Program-made: the position numbers and the translations under genes
Source of the DNA: Pocillopora verrucosa
Lineage: Eukaryota; Cnidaria; Anthozoa; Scleractinia; Pocilloporidae
Assembly: GCF_036669915.1 (NCBI RefSeq)
Contig: NC_089320.1
Location: 20,349,982-20,413,981, forward strand
Length of the DNA stretch: 64,000 bases
Direction of reading: 5' to 3'
The notes under the pieces: generated by a model
The model's input: only the letters and a program-made list of their open reading frames with translations
The model's database searches: none
What the model was told of the DNA's origin: nothing
Shown here: piece by piece, positions 1 through 12,483 of the stretch
Layout: every line of letters starts with the position of its first letter
Position numbering within the stretch: position 1 is the first letter of the stretch

Positions 1-3000
1 TGAAGTTCTTCTCGGTTATCCACTCGGGGCGCAAACATACTTCCTGCGATAGAATCACGGGTACCATGAACAACTCGCAGATCCATTTCAAGCTATTAAA
101 TACGCGCTTGTGTTTCCTTCGCTGCCGTATTATCCCCACTAGAGGATAACGCAGTCGGTAACAAGCAGCTGTCGGTTGCTGTGTCTCTCTCTATCAGTTG
201 TGATTTGAAGTGAATTTTGATGTGTCGTGCGCCTTGTGTAATTAATAGGTTTCACGAGCGAGCGATTTCACTTTAAATTCATGTCCTGTTTAGTCAAGTG
301 CTCCGTTTGTTGCTCGGATGTGAGTCTTCAAGCTGCCGTTTGAAAATATGAACCGCTGGATACAGTTCACGGTAGAATAAATTACTGGCCAGATGGGCGA
401 ATATTTTATTGTTCAAAGTGGCATGCTTTCTCGTGTATAATTCATGAGGTCGAAACACTTTTCTTTCCTGCTATGTCGCAGTGATATTGGAGAGTATTAC
501 TTTTAGGAAGTATGTCTCGACTAATGATTCGATTCATTGCAAAACCGTTCGGAAACGACTTCGCGAACTAACTTGCGAAAAAAAGTTTATAAATAGTATC
601 ATTAAATTCTTGAAACGATTCCGACCAATTAGAAAGCGGGAAATCGCCACGAATCGGAACTTTAATACTAACCGTAGTGACAATTTCTTATTTTTCAATT
701 TCTTCATTCTTTGTGATTTTCATGGATGTTGAATTCATGCTACGACGTGAAGTTTAAATGAAGATTGACGCGTTTCGTTTGCCGTGCAAATCCCACACTT
801 ATATTTACAAACAATGCCGAAGCTAGCACTGCTCGATTTCAGGTCTAAGAGAAGGCCTGACGCAACATTTCGCCATTGTTTAGCAGACTACCAGTAATGC
901 AGGTGTGCGAAACTATAAACTCAATTCTCAACCACGATCGATAAGTTCTTCGAAGCAGCGAGTTTCGCCAGCTAATTAAAAATCTAAGCAGATGTCTTCG
1001 GCAAAACGCCACTGGGTGAGATATATAATCGCGAATACATCAATTATGAAACAGGGCTGAAACTCTAAGATATTGTTTTTCTTTACGAAAGAAGCTTTCC
1101 GCTGGAATATCTAATTTATAAGGATTCGTAGGAAACGTTTTGAGTTGGCCGCTGATAATGTCGAACTTTGTTACGCTCTATCTTGTTACTTACCAGTGCA
1201 TGTGCAAAGCTTGAAGTCCGGACGGAAATTTCTGTGAACTTACGCGACATTTGACTCTTAAAGCGCATGGCCATTCAAGAAATAAAACAACGAAATATTT
1301 ATCCTAAGGAATATAATTTATATCTCGATTTCGCCGTAAAACACAGCTTTCTCGATATGCAAATTGTGACATAGATTTCCAACCTCACGAACAAGCATTG
1401 AACGCAAGATTCAAATGATTTTATCGCCGTATTGAATCGGATTAACTCAGTTTTCTTTAAGCTTCTGCGCGGTTTCGCCGATGCGAGAAACATTATAAAA
1501 TAAAAGATTAAGAAAATGTGGAAAATGCTGAATTACAAAAATACCTGAAATGTTTGCGAGCATCTCTTCCTGCGAGTCAGTTTTTTTTCCTTATGGGCTC
1601 TCTTCAGTCCATATGTTATCTCTATTGACAACAGCTCCTCTCACAAAAGAATTATTAAGTAAACTCTAATTAAAATATGCCAGCTGGCCAAAACAATAGG
1701 CAACTTCTTCAGGGGCCGAATCAATTTGGCTCTCTTTTGTAAACTTCGCGGCGTTTAGCCTGTCATCTGAATTAATCTTCGCAGCTGACCTCACAAAATG
1801 ATAGAGCAAATCACTCCTATCAGGCATAAAATTGTGCTACCTTCACTGTGCAACTTAATTTTCCATTATGCTCCTGTTTCCGAGATGACTGGTAGCGATT
1901 TCGTTTCCAAGTGACGTTACATTGTCTTCCTTTTCCGATGTAAAAATGTGGCATAACTTTAATTGTAACGTCTTTAAAACGTCATGAATTTCCTTGAAAA
2001 CGATTTGACTTTTGTAAACACTCCGCAGAATGGCCTTTTGTTCGCTTGTCATTTCTTTTTTTGGATCAAAATTTCTACGATTTTTAAGAGGTAGGATTTG
2101 AGATAACACTTCATCGGACGAAATATTGAAAAATTTGAAGCACGTATTTGCGAGACGATGTTTTAAATTAGGTTAATAGGAAAAGAAGCATTTAGATTCG
2201 GCTTTAGCAAGCATAAATATGTCAGTCGTAGCCACTATCTTTCAGGAAGTTGACTAAAAAATTTTTCAGATATGAATCAGAAAACATCACTCTTTAATTG
2301 ACTGAGTTGTTCGACTAGCTCGCATCGTTTAAACAGAATTTGCTGGCTTTGCAAAGACACTTGTTATTTCAAATTAAGGAACAATGTCTTTTGTGTTCAA
2401 GAGATCTAAAGCCCTGATTCCAAATCTCTTTTAAACAAAGGACCACGCGATCTCCTTGTGGAACACTCAGGGGAAGTCAAAACACTTCATTATCACAACA
2501 CGCGCCGGTCTAGCTGAAAGGAATTGTTCCACTGTTTGAAAAATCAGCTTTTATTTTCTTTTTTGCACACGCTGCGTTTGAATGCAAGTCGTCAACATGC
2601 CTCCTGGCTTGTAAATTCCTTTATTATCTTTTCAACTCATTGATTCGCTCTCTTCGTTCTTTCTCGAAGTCGTGATTATTAATCTAATTAGAGTTAAGAC
2701 TCTCACCAACAGTCAACCAACAACAACACCCCAGAGCCTCCACTTAAGTTAGTTCCTGTTTATGTGGTCCCAGGTTTCCCCCCCCCCCCAACCCTTAGGA
2801 AAACTTTATGGAGCGTTTACATGGAGTTGTGAGTTGTAACATCTGTCCCCTAATCAGTTTCTCCGCTGACCTAAAACACATGAGCTCCCTAAACAATTTT
2901 AGCCATCTCATCTCAGGCCGGCGAGCCAAAGTGTTCATGACGTTTATGTGAGTAAAATTTGTCCCACCTGACAGGGTTACCCAATATGCCGCGGCGAAAC

Positions 3001-3986
3001 AACTCGCTCTTCCGGAGTTGTCTTGCCCCCCCAAGGCGACTTTGCCAATTTGTACAAGGTTGATTGAGAAATAAGAAAGCTCGGCCAGGGGACCTCGGGG
3101 AAAGGGTTGTCACGGGTACCTGAGACAATATAAATGGGCCCCCAACGAACGAGCGTGAACAAGACTCATTCTTCCAAGTTGCCTGCTCGTAATTAAACGA
3201 CAGATCTTCTTGGCAATTATCACTACCCTGGTTGTTGAGAAATCGGACACAGAGCTAGCTTATCTTCCTGATGAAATAATTTTTACGATGATAATTAAGG
3301 CGGAGAAATGAAGTGAGATCCCAGTACCGAACCGGGGCAGTTATGGGCTCATTAGCGGAGGCTCTTGGTTCCTAAATGCAAAAACTCAGTTTAATTAAAA
3401 CTAAACCTAGCATAGAAACACAGATAAACATACTCTAATAAATTAAATTTTCCTTTCAAAAAAAGGAGATCAGAGATCAGAGATGGCGTCAATTTGAAAA
3501 TATTACTTCAAAACGCAGCTCGAGCAAAGGCTAAACCTGATTGAATTATTTGCCACCAATCCTCAAAAATTATTATTACATTTAAAGTCGTTTTCTACAT
3601 GGTATAATTTAAGATAACAACACGATGCATTTATCTCTCTTTGAGCCTGAAAATCACAGTTTTTACGCCTGTTACGATTTGGTACATGAAAAAAAGTACC
3701 ATCGCATTGCTTTTAATTAGTAAGTCAGCGTGAAGAAGTTATATTTTTTCATACCGCTAAGAAGTAATTGGAAGATATGAGGAAAAGAACTCCCTGGTAA
3801 AGAATTAGCGCACCCGCTTGCATGAAGCTTCGAAGTTTTATAATTAGTTGGTCATGTAAAGTTAGTTAAAGATTTCGATGAGGTAAACCAAAACTTTAGC
3901 CGTTATGTGTAGGAACTGAGAAAATTCAACTGCTGGTTGTAAAAAAAATTCACAGTACCAAGTTTCTCTCATCGAAGATCAAAATC

Positions 3987-3988
<2 letters not shown>

Positions 3989-4017
<29 letters not shown>
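3989..4017. repeat. TA dinucleotide microsatellite
   Basis: An uninterrupted run of alternating T and A of about 28 bases in intergenic DNA. It is likely to be length-polymorphic. Confidence 0.95.
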
Positions 4018-4020
<3 letters not shown>

Positions 4021-4714
4021 ATTTCTATACATGAATAGAAAATAACCTATATATAATCTCTCGTATACATTAAGGTCAATAAAGGATACATTTATCCTTT
4101 CTGTTATAATTCATGGTTGTTTCTGAAGGTAAATGCCATTCCTATAGACCGTAATTACTTTTTTTTTTCTATCTAAATAAAAAATGAGTAAACGAATGGT
4201 CTTAGCTAGGGTGCTTTAGAATAAAAAAAAATTAATTATTAATTTTTCAAGACAAGTGAAATTAATTTTTAACAATTTTTGTTTCCCGTTAGTCGTAAAA
4301 GCCATCACCCCACTAATATCTCCCTAGTTGTCTGAGGCTGTTTACTCAGTTCGGAGTATTTTATTTATATATTTTAATTATTATTGTTTTATCTTTGCTA
4401 TCAAAATGTTGGATATTGAATAAAAATAAATTGTAAATTTAACGGCGGAAGTAAACGGGCTCGTTTCCTGCTCTAAGACAGACTCGAACGATCTGAGAAC
4501 GAGAGCGATGGAGCTTTTTATTTATTAGGTCTGGCCGAACTGAAAATATGATTCTTGCCATCGTGAACAGTTAACCCAATATAATTTTCCAATACGTCTA
4601 TGAACAGTCCGTTTTTCCAAGTTCTATCCAAAATTCTCATGTTCTGATTTGCTGCAGGCAGTTAGTTTGCGTTGCGATCGTTTTACAGCAACTATCTTTT
4701 ACGTTGCCCTTTCT

Positions 4715-4792
4715 ATTTCAGCACATAACTGAATTGATGCTGAAAAACCCATTTAGGGAGCCTCAGTAAAGATCTGTATCTGTATCTGTATT
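4715..4792 (+). repeat. Possible retroelement 3' end with TCTGTA tail
   Basis: A short AT-rich segment containing an ATTTAGGGAGCCTC-like stretch and an AATAAA-like AGTAAAGATC runs into three tandem TCTGTA units at about 4773-4790. A hexamer tail directly behind a polyadenylation-like motif resembles the 3' end of a non-LTR element. No reverse transcriptase frame is present upstream, so this is at most a severely 5'-truncated copy. Confidence 0.3.
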
Positions 4793-5308
4793 TGAATGCA
4801 TTTTCTCTAATTGATCTCTCGCGTTCTTTAAAAGTTATTTAAAATGCGCGACATTCCCAGCCTGTGATCAATCCTAAGCCCATGACAGTTTTATTGCCAT
4901 ACTCGTCTTAAAACGATAACGGAAGAACAAAATATTTTTCTTTGGAGACCCATTTCAAGAAAGCACCGCAAAAAAATTTCGACATGCTTCAAAAATAAAG
5001 CGCTATAATCGAGTAAAGCTACTTTTGTATTTTACTAAAATAATTCCTGCAGTGGCCCACGCATGTATTTTTGGATCATTAAGAAAAGGTCTTGCTATTA
5101 CATCCTGCCGTTTTGTATCAATATCCATCTATCTTTCAACATAAAACTGTTTTATTTGACACAACACATTGTGAAACAAAGCGAACGTGGTATAATTAGG
5201 CCAGTAGTGGTTTAAAATTCTACCAATAGTGAATCGACTGCCTAACAGAGTTCTACAAAGTAATTCGATTTGTTTTGAATTTTGGTCCAATGTTCACACC
5301 ACCTGGAA

Positions 5309-5322
5309 TGGTTCATAGCAAC
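5309..5322 (+). promoter_or_regulatory. Imperfect X-box-like site upstream of the 326-aa gene
   Basis: TGGTTCATAGCAAC matches the right half of the RFX X-box consensus RYYNYYATRRNRAC perfectly (ATAGCAAC) and the left half at three of six positions. It ends 73 bases before the start codon at 5396. A much better site sits at almost the same distance upstream of the ciliary CIMAP3 gene in this window. The match alone could be chance. Confidence 0.25.
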
Positions 5323-5395
5323 AGGACTGCAAAACCAAGTTCATTATTTCTACGTTGCACGAGCATAGACATTTCTCTCTGAAACTAAATCAGTC

Positions 5396-6376
5396 ATGGA
5401 TCGGAGGCATCCCTTTTTGCCCTTTATCAATGGAGACCGATACTCTACTTCGACAGCAAAGCGTGCCGCGAATTCATCGCAAAAACAACCCCACGCAGTG
5501 GATGATGTTATGTGGAAAAATCCATCTTTAAAAAAACCATGGAAATATCAGAGAGAAACTGAGGAGTCAACGAAATTTGGCGATCTTCAATACAAATCAG
5601 AATTATTTCAAGGGTACAATATTTCGACACCTGAAGGAATTGAAATTACGACCAAGAATAGAGCCGCTTATGTCAAAGATTTCGTCAAAAATTACGCATA
5701 CAAGCGGGAGTCGGAGTTTCCTAAATTTAATTCAAAGCATAGTTCTCGGTTGGGGAAAAAACAACAGGCACAGGAATGGACCATTTCTAAGAAAAATACC
5801 AAAGCATTATGTATACCGACGCTGCATTTTACTGAAGAAGTAATTCAATATATGGGGGACCCGAATTTATCATCGTACTTTTCGTCTGACATGAAAGAGT
5901 TGTACAAGATTAAAGACCTTTCTATATCTCCAGGGCGGCGAAAAAACAACGACAAATCGTTGAAATCAAGTTCCAGGCAAGTCTTACCCAGAAAACATGC
6001 ACTTTGCATGCCAGATAGTAAAGGAAGCACTCTGGAACTACCCCCGAAATCAAAATCATTTCTACGGAAGAAAGAGACCGAAGAAAATATCCTTAAAACG
6101 CAGGTTGGAAAATCAACCCATCTGTGGGAAAAGTATGTGCTAGGACTCATTAGCAAACAGACAGCTCAGTGGATAGCTAATCAGTGCTCCACTGGCGAGC
6201 AGCGAGGGAGATTGATAGCTTTTTTGGATGAGAAGTACGAAATCAAAGATCTCGAGAAAAATGGAGCAGCCACAGTGAACAAAATATTGTCCATTGACGA
6301 TGACGCAATCACGTTTCCCAAAAAAGAAAAGTTTAATCCTCAGACTGCATTTGAAAATCTGCGTAGCGATACATAA
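5396..6376 (+). CDS. Uncharacterised single-exon protein, 326 aa
   Basis: An intronless frame of 326 codons, by far the longest in the first 34 kb. I do not recognise the family with certainty. The protein is basic and hydrophilic, with no signal peptide or membrane segment. Tryptophans and aromatics cluster near the N-terminus (WKNPSLKKPW, about residues 41-50), and a Lys/Arg/Ser-rich middle is probably disordered. A better-ordered helical part near residues 240-275 (LGLISKQTAQWI followed by GEQRGRL) faintly recalls the helical segment of the TBATA/C4orf17 proteins (LxxILxTDSLxxxxxWLL); this is a weak resemblance only. The start is the first ATG of the frame, closely preceded by an acceptor-like AAATCAG, so an upstream non-coding exon is possible. 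AATAAA follows at 6562-6567. It is either a lineage-specific gene or a fast-evolving ciliary or testis-type protein. Confidence 0.65.
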   Translation: MDRRHPFLPFINGDRYSTSTAKRAANSSQKQPHAVDDVMWKNPSLKKPWKYQRETEESTKFGDLQYKSELFQGYNISTPEGIEITTKNRAAYVKDFVKNYAYKRESEFPKFNSKHSSRLGKKQQAQEWTISKKNTKALCIPTLHFTEEVIQYMGDPNLSSYFSSDMKELYKIKDLSISPGRRKNNDKSLKSSSRQVLPRKHALCMPDSKGSTLELPPKSKSFLRKKETEENILKTQVGKSTHLWEKYVLGLISKQTAQWIANQCSTGEQRGRLIAFLDEKYEIKDLEKNGAATVNKILSIDDDAITFPKKEKFNPQTAFENLRSDT

Positions 6377-6561
6377 AATACATCAAGAGATCGAATTCAT
6401 CATGATTAAGGAATTCCTTTCAAGCAACTAAACAGACGAAACATCTGTTATACCAAAATTCTGTTGCATCGATACAGTCATTAATGACTTGCATCGACGA
6501 AAGTTAAAGTTCCTTCTTGGCCCGGATTAGCGAGGGGAAAAGGCTGATGACGCTAGAACTG

Positions 6562-6567
6562 AATAAA
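6562..6567 (+). terminator. Poly(A) signal AATAAA
   Basis: A canonical AATAAA lies 186 bases beyond the stop codon of the 326-aa gene. It is the first such hexamer on the plus strand after that stop and would give a short 3' UTR. Confidence 0.4.
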
Positions 6568-9500
6568 CGTCAAACAGATGAGCAAAACTATTCGTGGCTT
6601 GTAAGTTTAAACTGGATGGCAAACCAAAAGGTTTTTTTTTCTTTCCCAAATAGCCATTATCTAGCGTCAAACTGGCGTCTCCCAGTGGATGATGGGGAGC
6701 CTAAAGTATCCATCGCCACGGAATTATCACAGCATGAAGGAACCTGTGGTTTCCTTCACATTTCTTCAAAGCGTCATCTGATTTAAGGATAAGTAGATGG
6801 CACAATAGTGAAAGGAATTTCCTTATGAATAACGTTAACATAATTTTTCTCTATTAATAACATAAGTGATTGTTTCTATTTTGGGACAAATCACCCGAGG
6901 CTCGCAGGGACCTCATTCTTACCTCTCTGATTGTATTTATTGAAATATTTTAAAAGTATACTGAAATCAAGACCCAAGTAAGCATAGGATTGAAAACAGA
7001 CGCAGCATTTACAAAGTTTCAAATTGTGTTGTTAGGGATAGTTAGGCTGTCGTTATAATTTTCATAATATCGTTCAGGACCCTCCGTGGAACTCATTTGC
7101 ATTTCGCCGTGGAATTTTTTTACAGAAAGGGTTTGTAAAATTCCACAACTTTTAAAATGTTCTCGTAGTTCGCTCAACTAGCTTGGGACTTACTTCCAGT
7201 TTCTCGTTAATGTACGGTCTTCTATATTTGATCGTTTGGGACTGGCCGCTAGTAAACCTTAAATGCATTTCCTTATAGTATTTGTCCTCTCGTTCCCAGA
7301 TATCGTCATTTTGATAATCTTTTTTATTTCCGAAGTTTTCTTGGTTCTAGTCAAGACGATTTCAACTTCAATATGCATGTTTTTGCATTAACGCAATTTT
7401 CATCTAAGTAACAGCGAGAGAATATATCATTCCGTTGGTAACTGAGTAACTTCCTCCGCTTCCAAAATCTTGATAACAGTTTTCCCCACAATATGTCATA
7501 CAATTCTAAAGATTTCAGTCGTAATAATTTTATTTAAAGTCAATCATTATCTTCTTGATGATGCTTTTCTTCCTTCTCAGTATCTGTCTCCTTGAAATCG
7601 TTTGTTATTGTAAATAATAATTATGTTTTGGTCTCTTCAGTCCGGAAAGACTTGCGAGTATTTTGCTGTGTTTGTAGATCCTTTGGTACATTTCGTGGCC
7701 TAGCACTGCTTTTAATACCAGCACATTTCTCAAAGATTACGCGCTCTAGGTACCGGCATCCAGTGATCCAAAAATTTGGATATAATTTCGAAGATGGCAT
7801 TGCAATTCCAATAGTCTCTCAGGCATAAAACGGAAATTAGAAATACCTAATTTTTGAAATTGAGATGTTTATTATCACTAAGCTCCTCAAGAAGAGTTTT
7901 GAAGGGTTTCGTAACAAACATTATCTATATACGCTAACTTATAGCGGGAAGCTAACGAAATTTCCCTTTCCTATCACCGTGTTTCAGACAATGTACCAGA
8001 CCGAAAAAACAAAAGAATATGTTTCCAGAATATTCGTCTATTTATCTCGCCATGCAACGAAGTAAACAGGCGTCTAACGTTCTGCTTAGCCTAATTTATA
8101 ACCATGGTACTGAAGTGGCATTGTAGTATAATTGTTGCTATAAAACTGCAAAATTGTACGGTCTTCTATTCAAATATAATAAACATGATTACGCTTCTTT
8201 AAATTGTTTAAACTCGGTGATACAATAAAAACCGACTACCGTACTTTATTAGACGAGCTGGTAAAATTGATGTTTCGATCCAATGGTTAGAAATAATTTA
8301 GGGTTTGGTTTATTGTCCAGTTTTCAAGAAATGTGAGCGAATATTCAGGAACCGAAATAATTTTTCTTATTTACTGAATTTCAGAATATAGACGAGTGAT
8401 GAAAAGATACTAGGTGAGGGAGAAATTATTTTGCATGTCCAGCTAATTTTTCCACTTTAGTTTAAAAACCATATCATTGATTTCCGCTCGACTGATCAGG
8501 GAAAAGCATGCAATGTCTGTGAACTTGTGCATTCATTATAAATGAAATGATATAAGTGCGTTCTTATTTTCTTATTAGCTACAACCAATTCTCGAACATA
8601 CCTGCTGCTGTGTATCTGGGAAACATTTCTTTACTTCTTTGGCTCTTTTCTAATTTCTGAATCCTGTTTCTCCTTTCCGGGCGAGCTAGCTTCAAAGTTA
8701 AAGATGTGTACATACCATGGAAGTTCTAACTTACAGAGTCTTTGTACAGGTAACTGCAGAAACTACATCTATCATGAGTCGGTCATAAATTGTACCCCAA
8801 AATTTGCGAACGAAGTTTTCAACGCAGGTGAGATGCTTACCCCACAAGAGCCAATAATTATTGCGCAAAATGAGCCGTTAAGTTCGAGCTTTTGTTGAAA
8901 AAAAATTTGCCCGAGGCTCTTTTCAGGAATTGACGTCATATCAACAAAACCCCCCTGCTTAGAATTCAAACACTGACATAATACATCTAACCGTGTCGCG
9001 CTGGTGATATAGTTGCTAAGCCGGCGTTTTTGTTTTTACGACCCAGCACGACATTGGGAGCTAAAAAAATCTAGATTTATAAAGAAAATATTTGACATGA
9101 GTAAAACAACATTTTTGGGCGAAAGTCCCCTAAGGGATAACATATTTTCCGAGCGAACATTCCTAACGTGAACGCTCTAAACGTGAGAAAACTCGAAGCA
9201 GTAATTTTTATCCTTTATGTGATTGATTTAAAAACCCCAACCAACCAATTAGATGTTAAACCCTTTGAGTGTTAAGTTGAATCGCGATAGCTTCTCAAAC
9301 AACTTCCTAACTCGCTCAAAACTTTACTTACCACCGACTTGGAAAGCAAAATACTCGGCCAGAGCATAACTTAGAACAGTTGGGCGGCTCCTGAGCTGTT
9401 AGCTAACAGGTTAGCGGAAGGTGTATGAGGAAATAGGCTTGGCTGTTTGTGTCATTAATTTGCTTTTTGCTCCTGTAGACGACTTCCGATTGAGCGGTTG

Positions 9501-12202
9501 AGACTTAAAGGTTAATAACTGTGTCGCTGCGCTCTCGGACAATACACAATTTTCGTCGTGACCTCTTCAGTCGGGTGAAAAGATTAGTACACTAGCAGGT
9601 GAACTGTTAAAGAAGGCAAACCTGACAAAGTTACAACAATTTGAGACTATGAAAAACTAAGGAGCACTGAGAGGACTGAATTTGTATTCAAAACGACATT
9701 CGGCGAAAAAACCCACTCGAATCTGTTGGGATATTTATGAAAGCAAAAGAATATATATCTACACAAAAGCAACAGTCTTCTGAGACATCCAGGACGCTAA
9801 TCAAATAAAAAAGAAAAAGTATCCAAACCTTTTTCTTGTAGCTAGCAATAGCATGTCGCAAAAGAAACAAAACTGAAGTACTTAGAAAGATGTAGCTTTG
9901 TCAGGTACTTCAGTGGAGCTGTTCAGTCTTTTCTGGTTGATTCTTCTTGTTGAAGAACTAGATAAGCCTCGTGCCTTACTTTTATTTAAGAGCTCCTGAT
10001 CATCTAAACATTGAACGTAAACTTAACATCTGTCTATTGTTAAAAAAATTAATCAAGGGTTAGTTTGCTGGTGATCATCCATGCAGACTACATCGAAAAT
10101 TAAAAGCAAACCATCTCTACTTTTGCCTTGGGCGAGCTAGGTCTGCCATGAGAACAGTTTTGGTGGAGAGGAATATTCTTGACTTAGAAAGACAACCATA
10201 ATAAAGGTTGATATTTTCGTAAGATTCAACGCTTTTAATTGACTCTTATTGTAAAAGGCAACGAAACACTATATAAGGTGACCCACGAACGCATCTCAAT
10301 CGTTATGGTAAAAAAATAACATGCAACATTTATTAAGAATTTATTCACAACTGAAACACAAGGCAGACGAAGGAAAAGCAAAACACTCAATGCATGATGA
10401 GCTTAAAATTTGTCAAGAAAAACAACCTTTCAAAAAATTTTTCTGCGATGATCTGCAATTAGAAAAAGATTGTATCAACACCTCTCCAAAAACACACCCC
10501 TTATTGTATATCCTGTTAGACATTGTTCTCCAATTAATGTAACGTGATTGATATTGTATTGTTGAACAATATACCCACTCAACACCATACAAATCGAATA
10601 TCTTTTGACTTAAGTGGCTGAAAACTGCTATAGGAATCGGTTACTTAGAATCATCTGCGCTGAAATCACTACACCGTTTATCAGAGAAAATTATTTTACG
10701 CAGTTCCAACAAAATTGTTGGTTTGGGATTCTCTAATAGTTGCTTTCATGGCAATCGAGAAATTATCACATGATTTCGAGTGCAATTGGAATTAATCAGC
10801 GCGAGTAACTTTTTTTCCAAGGCTAACCAAACTTCACGAGCCTGTAGGGTGAGTGCAATTTTAAGTCTTTGAAAAATGTACGATAGCTGATATATCCCGA
10901 ATTGCACGAGAAAAATAGAGTCATTACTAGTTAATAATATCCATTCAAAAAAGTGACTCTGAAGTTGCCTTTATATCGTGTCATGGCTTACCAGTTCGGC
11001 CGCTTGCCTTTGCCTTGTTGCTAGAGTAGTAAGGCTTTTTCGTCAAGAATTTGCTTCAAACTTCAAAACCTCTCTCGAGAATAAATGAGCGTTTGTATTC
11101 TTTCTCTGTTAGGTATCAGTCGACAGCAGTAACTATGATACGAAAGCTGTCACGCACGGTAATCTGGCCGCCGTCTTTCGTCCTAACTGTTGCGTAAAGT
11201 CCTCCGTAATACTCCTCGAGAATTTTATTTAGGGCTTCATACTTTCATACCTGTTTTTGGAAGCCACACTTTTGGCCAGTTGTTTTTCTTTTATTGGGTG
11301 TTTTTTTTAAAGCATTCTCCCTCGAGACTATGCTCAAACTCTGAATTAAGACGTTGTTACTTTCTCCACACCTGTTCGCCATTTTGTTTGTTGTGGTTTA
11401 GCGACTCACCTGCCAACCGATTAATTTTCAACTTTTTGAAACTTGTGAACTCAATTTCAACTTTCTCATTCAGTTTCAGTTTTCGGCTCTGTTTGGTATA
11501 GATCGACGTGTTCTCAACCAAAGAGTATGCTGATACTTCTTCACGTACATTATCATTTCAGTAATTAGAAATGCATGTTTACAAGGTATTTACAGAATAA
11601 GGATTGGCAGCGGAAAGCTTCCTTCTTGATTAAAAAAACACTTTCTTTTCAAGAGCTTATTCATAGCATTTATTTGTCTGCAGATGAAATTCTAAAAAGT
11701 CGTTTTTATGATATAACATTATTATAATACAACGCGTGAGTTGGACCAGGTGAAGAGAGAGATTTGGGAACCTTTGAACTAAGAAAATTTTCAACCAAAC
11801 AAGAGGAAAATCAATATTAAAAATAGTAACAGATTAACTTCCCTGTTTATATTATAGTTCAAACGAAATACAATGTTAATATATCAAGGTCAAATTGGGG
11901 TAGCGTTTGGAAGCACATTATCGCTTTATAACGACTAACTGGACAATGGGGGAAATTTTTCTTCTTTTTGTAATTAGTAGAATCTTCAAGTTTCGGACCA
12001 TGGATATATGAAATAATGCATTTTAGTAACTCTTAGTGGGTTTATCGCAGACAGATAAATTTAAGATCAATTTTTTTGTCTTACCAACAAAAGTTTAGTT
12101 TTCAAAACTTTGATTCCATTAACTGACATTTCTTGCCCAAGAAGCTATTTTGGATTGGTAAATTGGCACAATTATACGTGTGGAAATCTTTTCATTTTAT
12201 CC
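6568..12202. other. Gene-poor stretch, no supported gene
   Basis: Only short open frames without recognisable motifs were found on either strand, including a 73-codon frame at 10321-10542 with a TATATAAGG about 50 bases upstream. No tRNA, SINE or MITE copy was recognised. The DNA is AT-rich and unremarkable by eye. Confidence 0.55.
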
Positions 12203-12208
12203 TTTATT
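12203..12208 (-). terminator. Poly(A) signal of CIMAP3 (minus strand)
   Basis: TTTATT on the plus strand reads AATAAA on the minus strand, 275 bases beyond the CIMAP3 stop codon. It is a plausible end for that transcript. Confidence 0.35.
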
Positions 12209-12483
12209 GCATTTAATATAATTTGAAAGAGGTATTTTGACGTTTCTATTACTGGTACACTTCTCCTAGCTTACTAACCTGGTAAAATAACTCTTCCCTA
12301 AAATCTTTTCTTGCCCGTTATTGCCCATATATGCTTTCCACAGCACTCAACATCAAACATATTTACACTACATACGTCCACGGGTGAATTGACTGACATA
12401 TCGTGTTCCATTACTTTGTATCAGTAAGAAAATATACATCTCGCACTCATTAGCAATTTTCCTGCATCCCTACTGTTCCGTAT

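Larger units (their letters stand above)
1..5395. other. Gene-poor stretch, no supported gene
   Basis: No open frame here looks like a protein; the longest are under 90 codons and show no recognisable motif. The stretch is AT-rich with a few low-complexity tracts (poly-C at about 2778-2788, a TA microsatellite near 4.0 kb, a TCTGTA repeat near 4.78 kb). A TATAAA at 3129-3134 is not followed by a credible coding region. It could hold untranslated exons or enhancers, which cannot be judged from sequence alone. Confidence 0.6.

Noticed and set aside
2795..3162. Overlapping small minus-strand frames and a TATAAA at 3129
   Set aside because: The frames overlap in several phases without motifs, and no downstream coding region fits the TATA box. 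A locally GC-richer patch explains the open frames.
10270..10542. TATATAAGG followed by a 73-codon frame
   Set aside because: The frame is short and low in complexity, with no similarity or poly(A) signal to support it.
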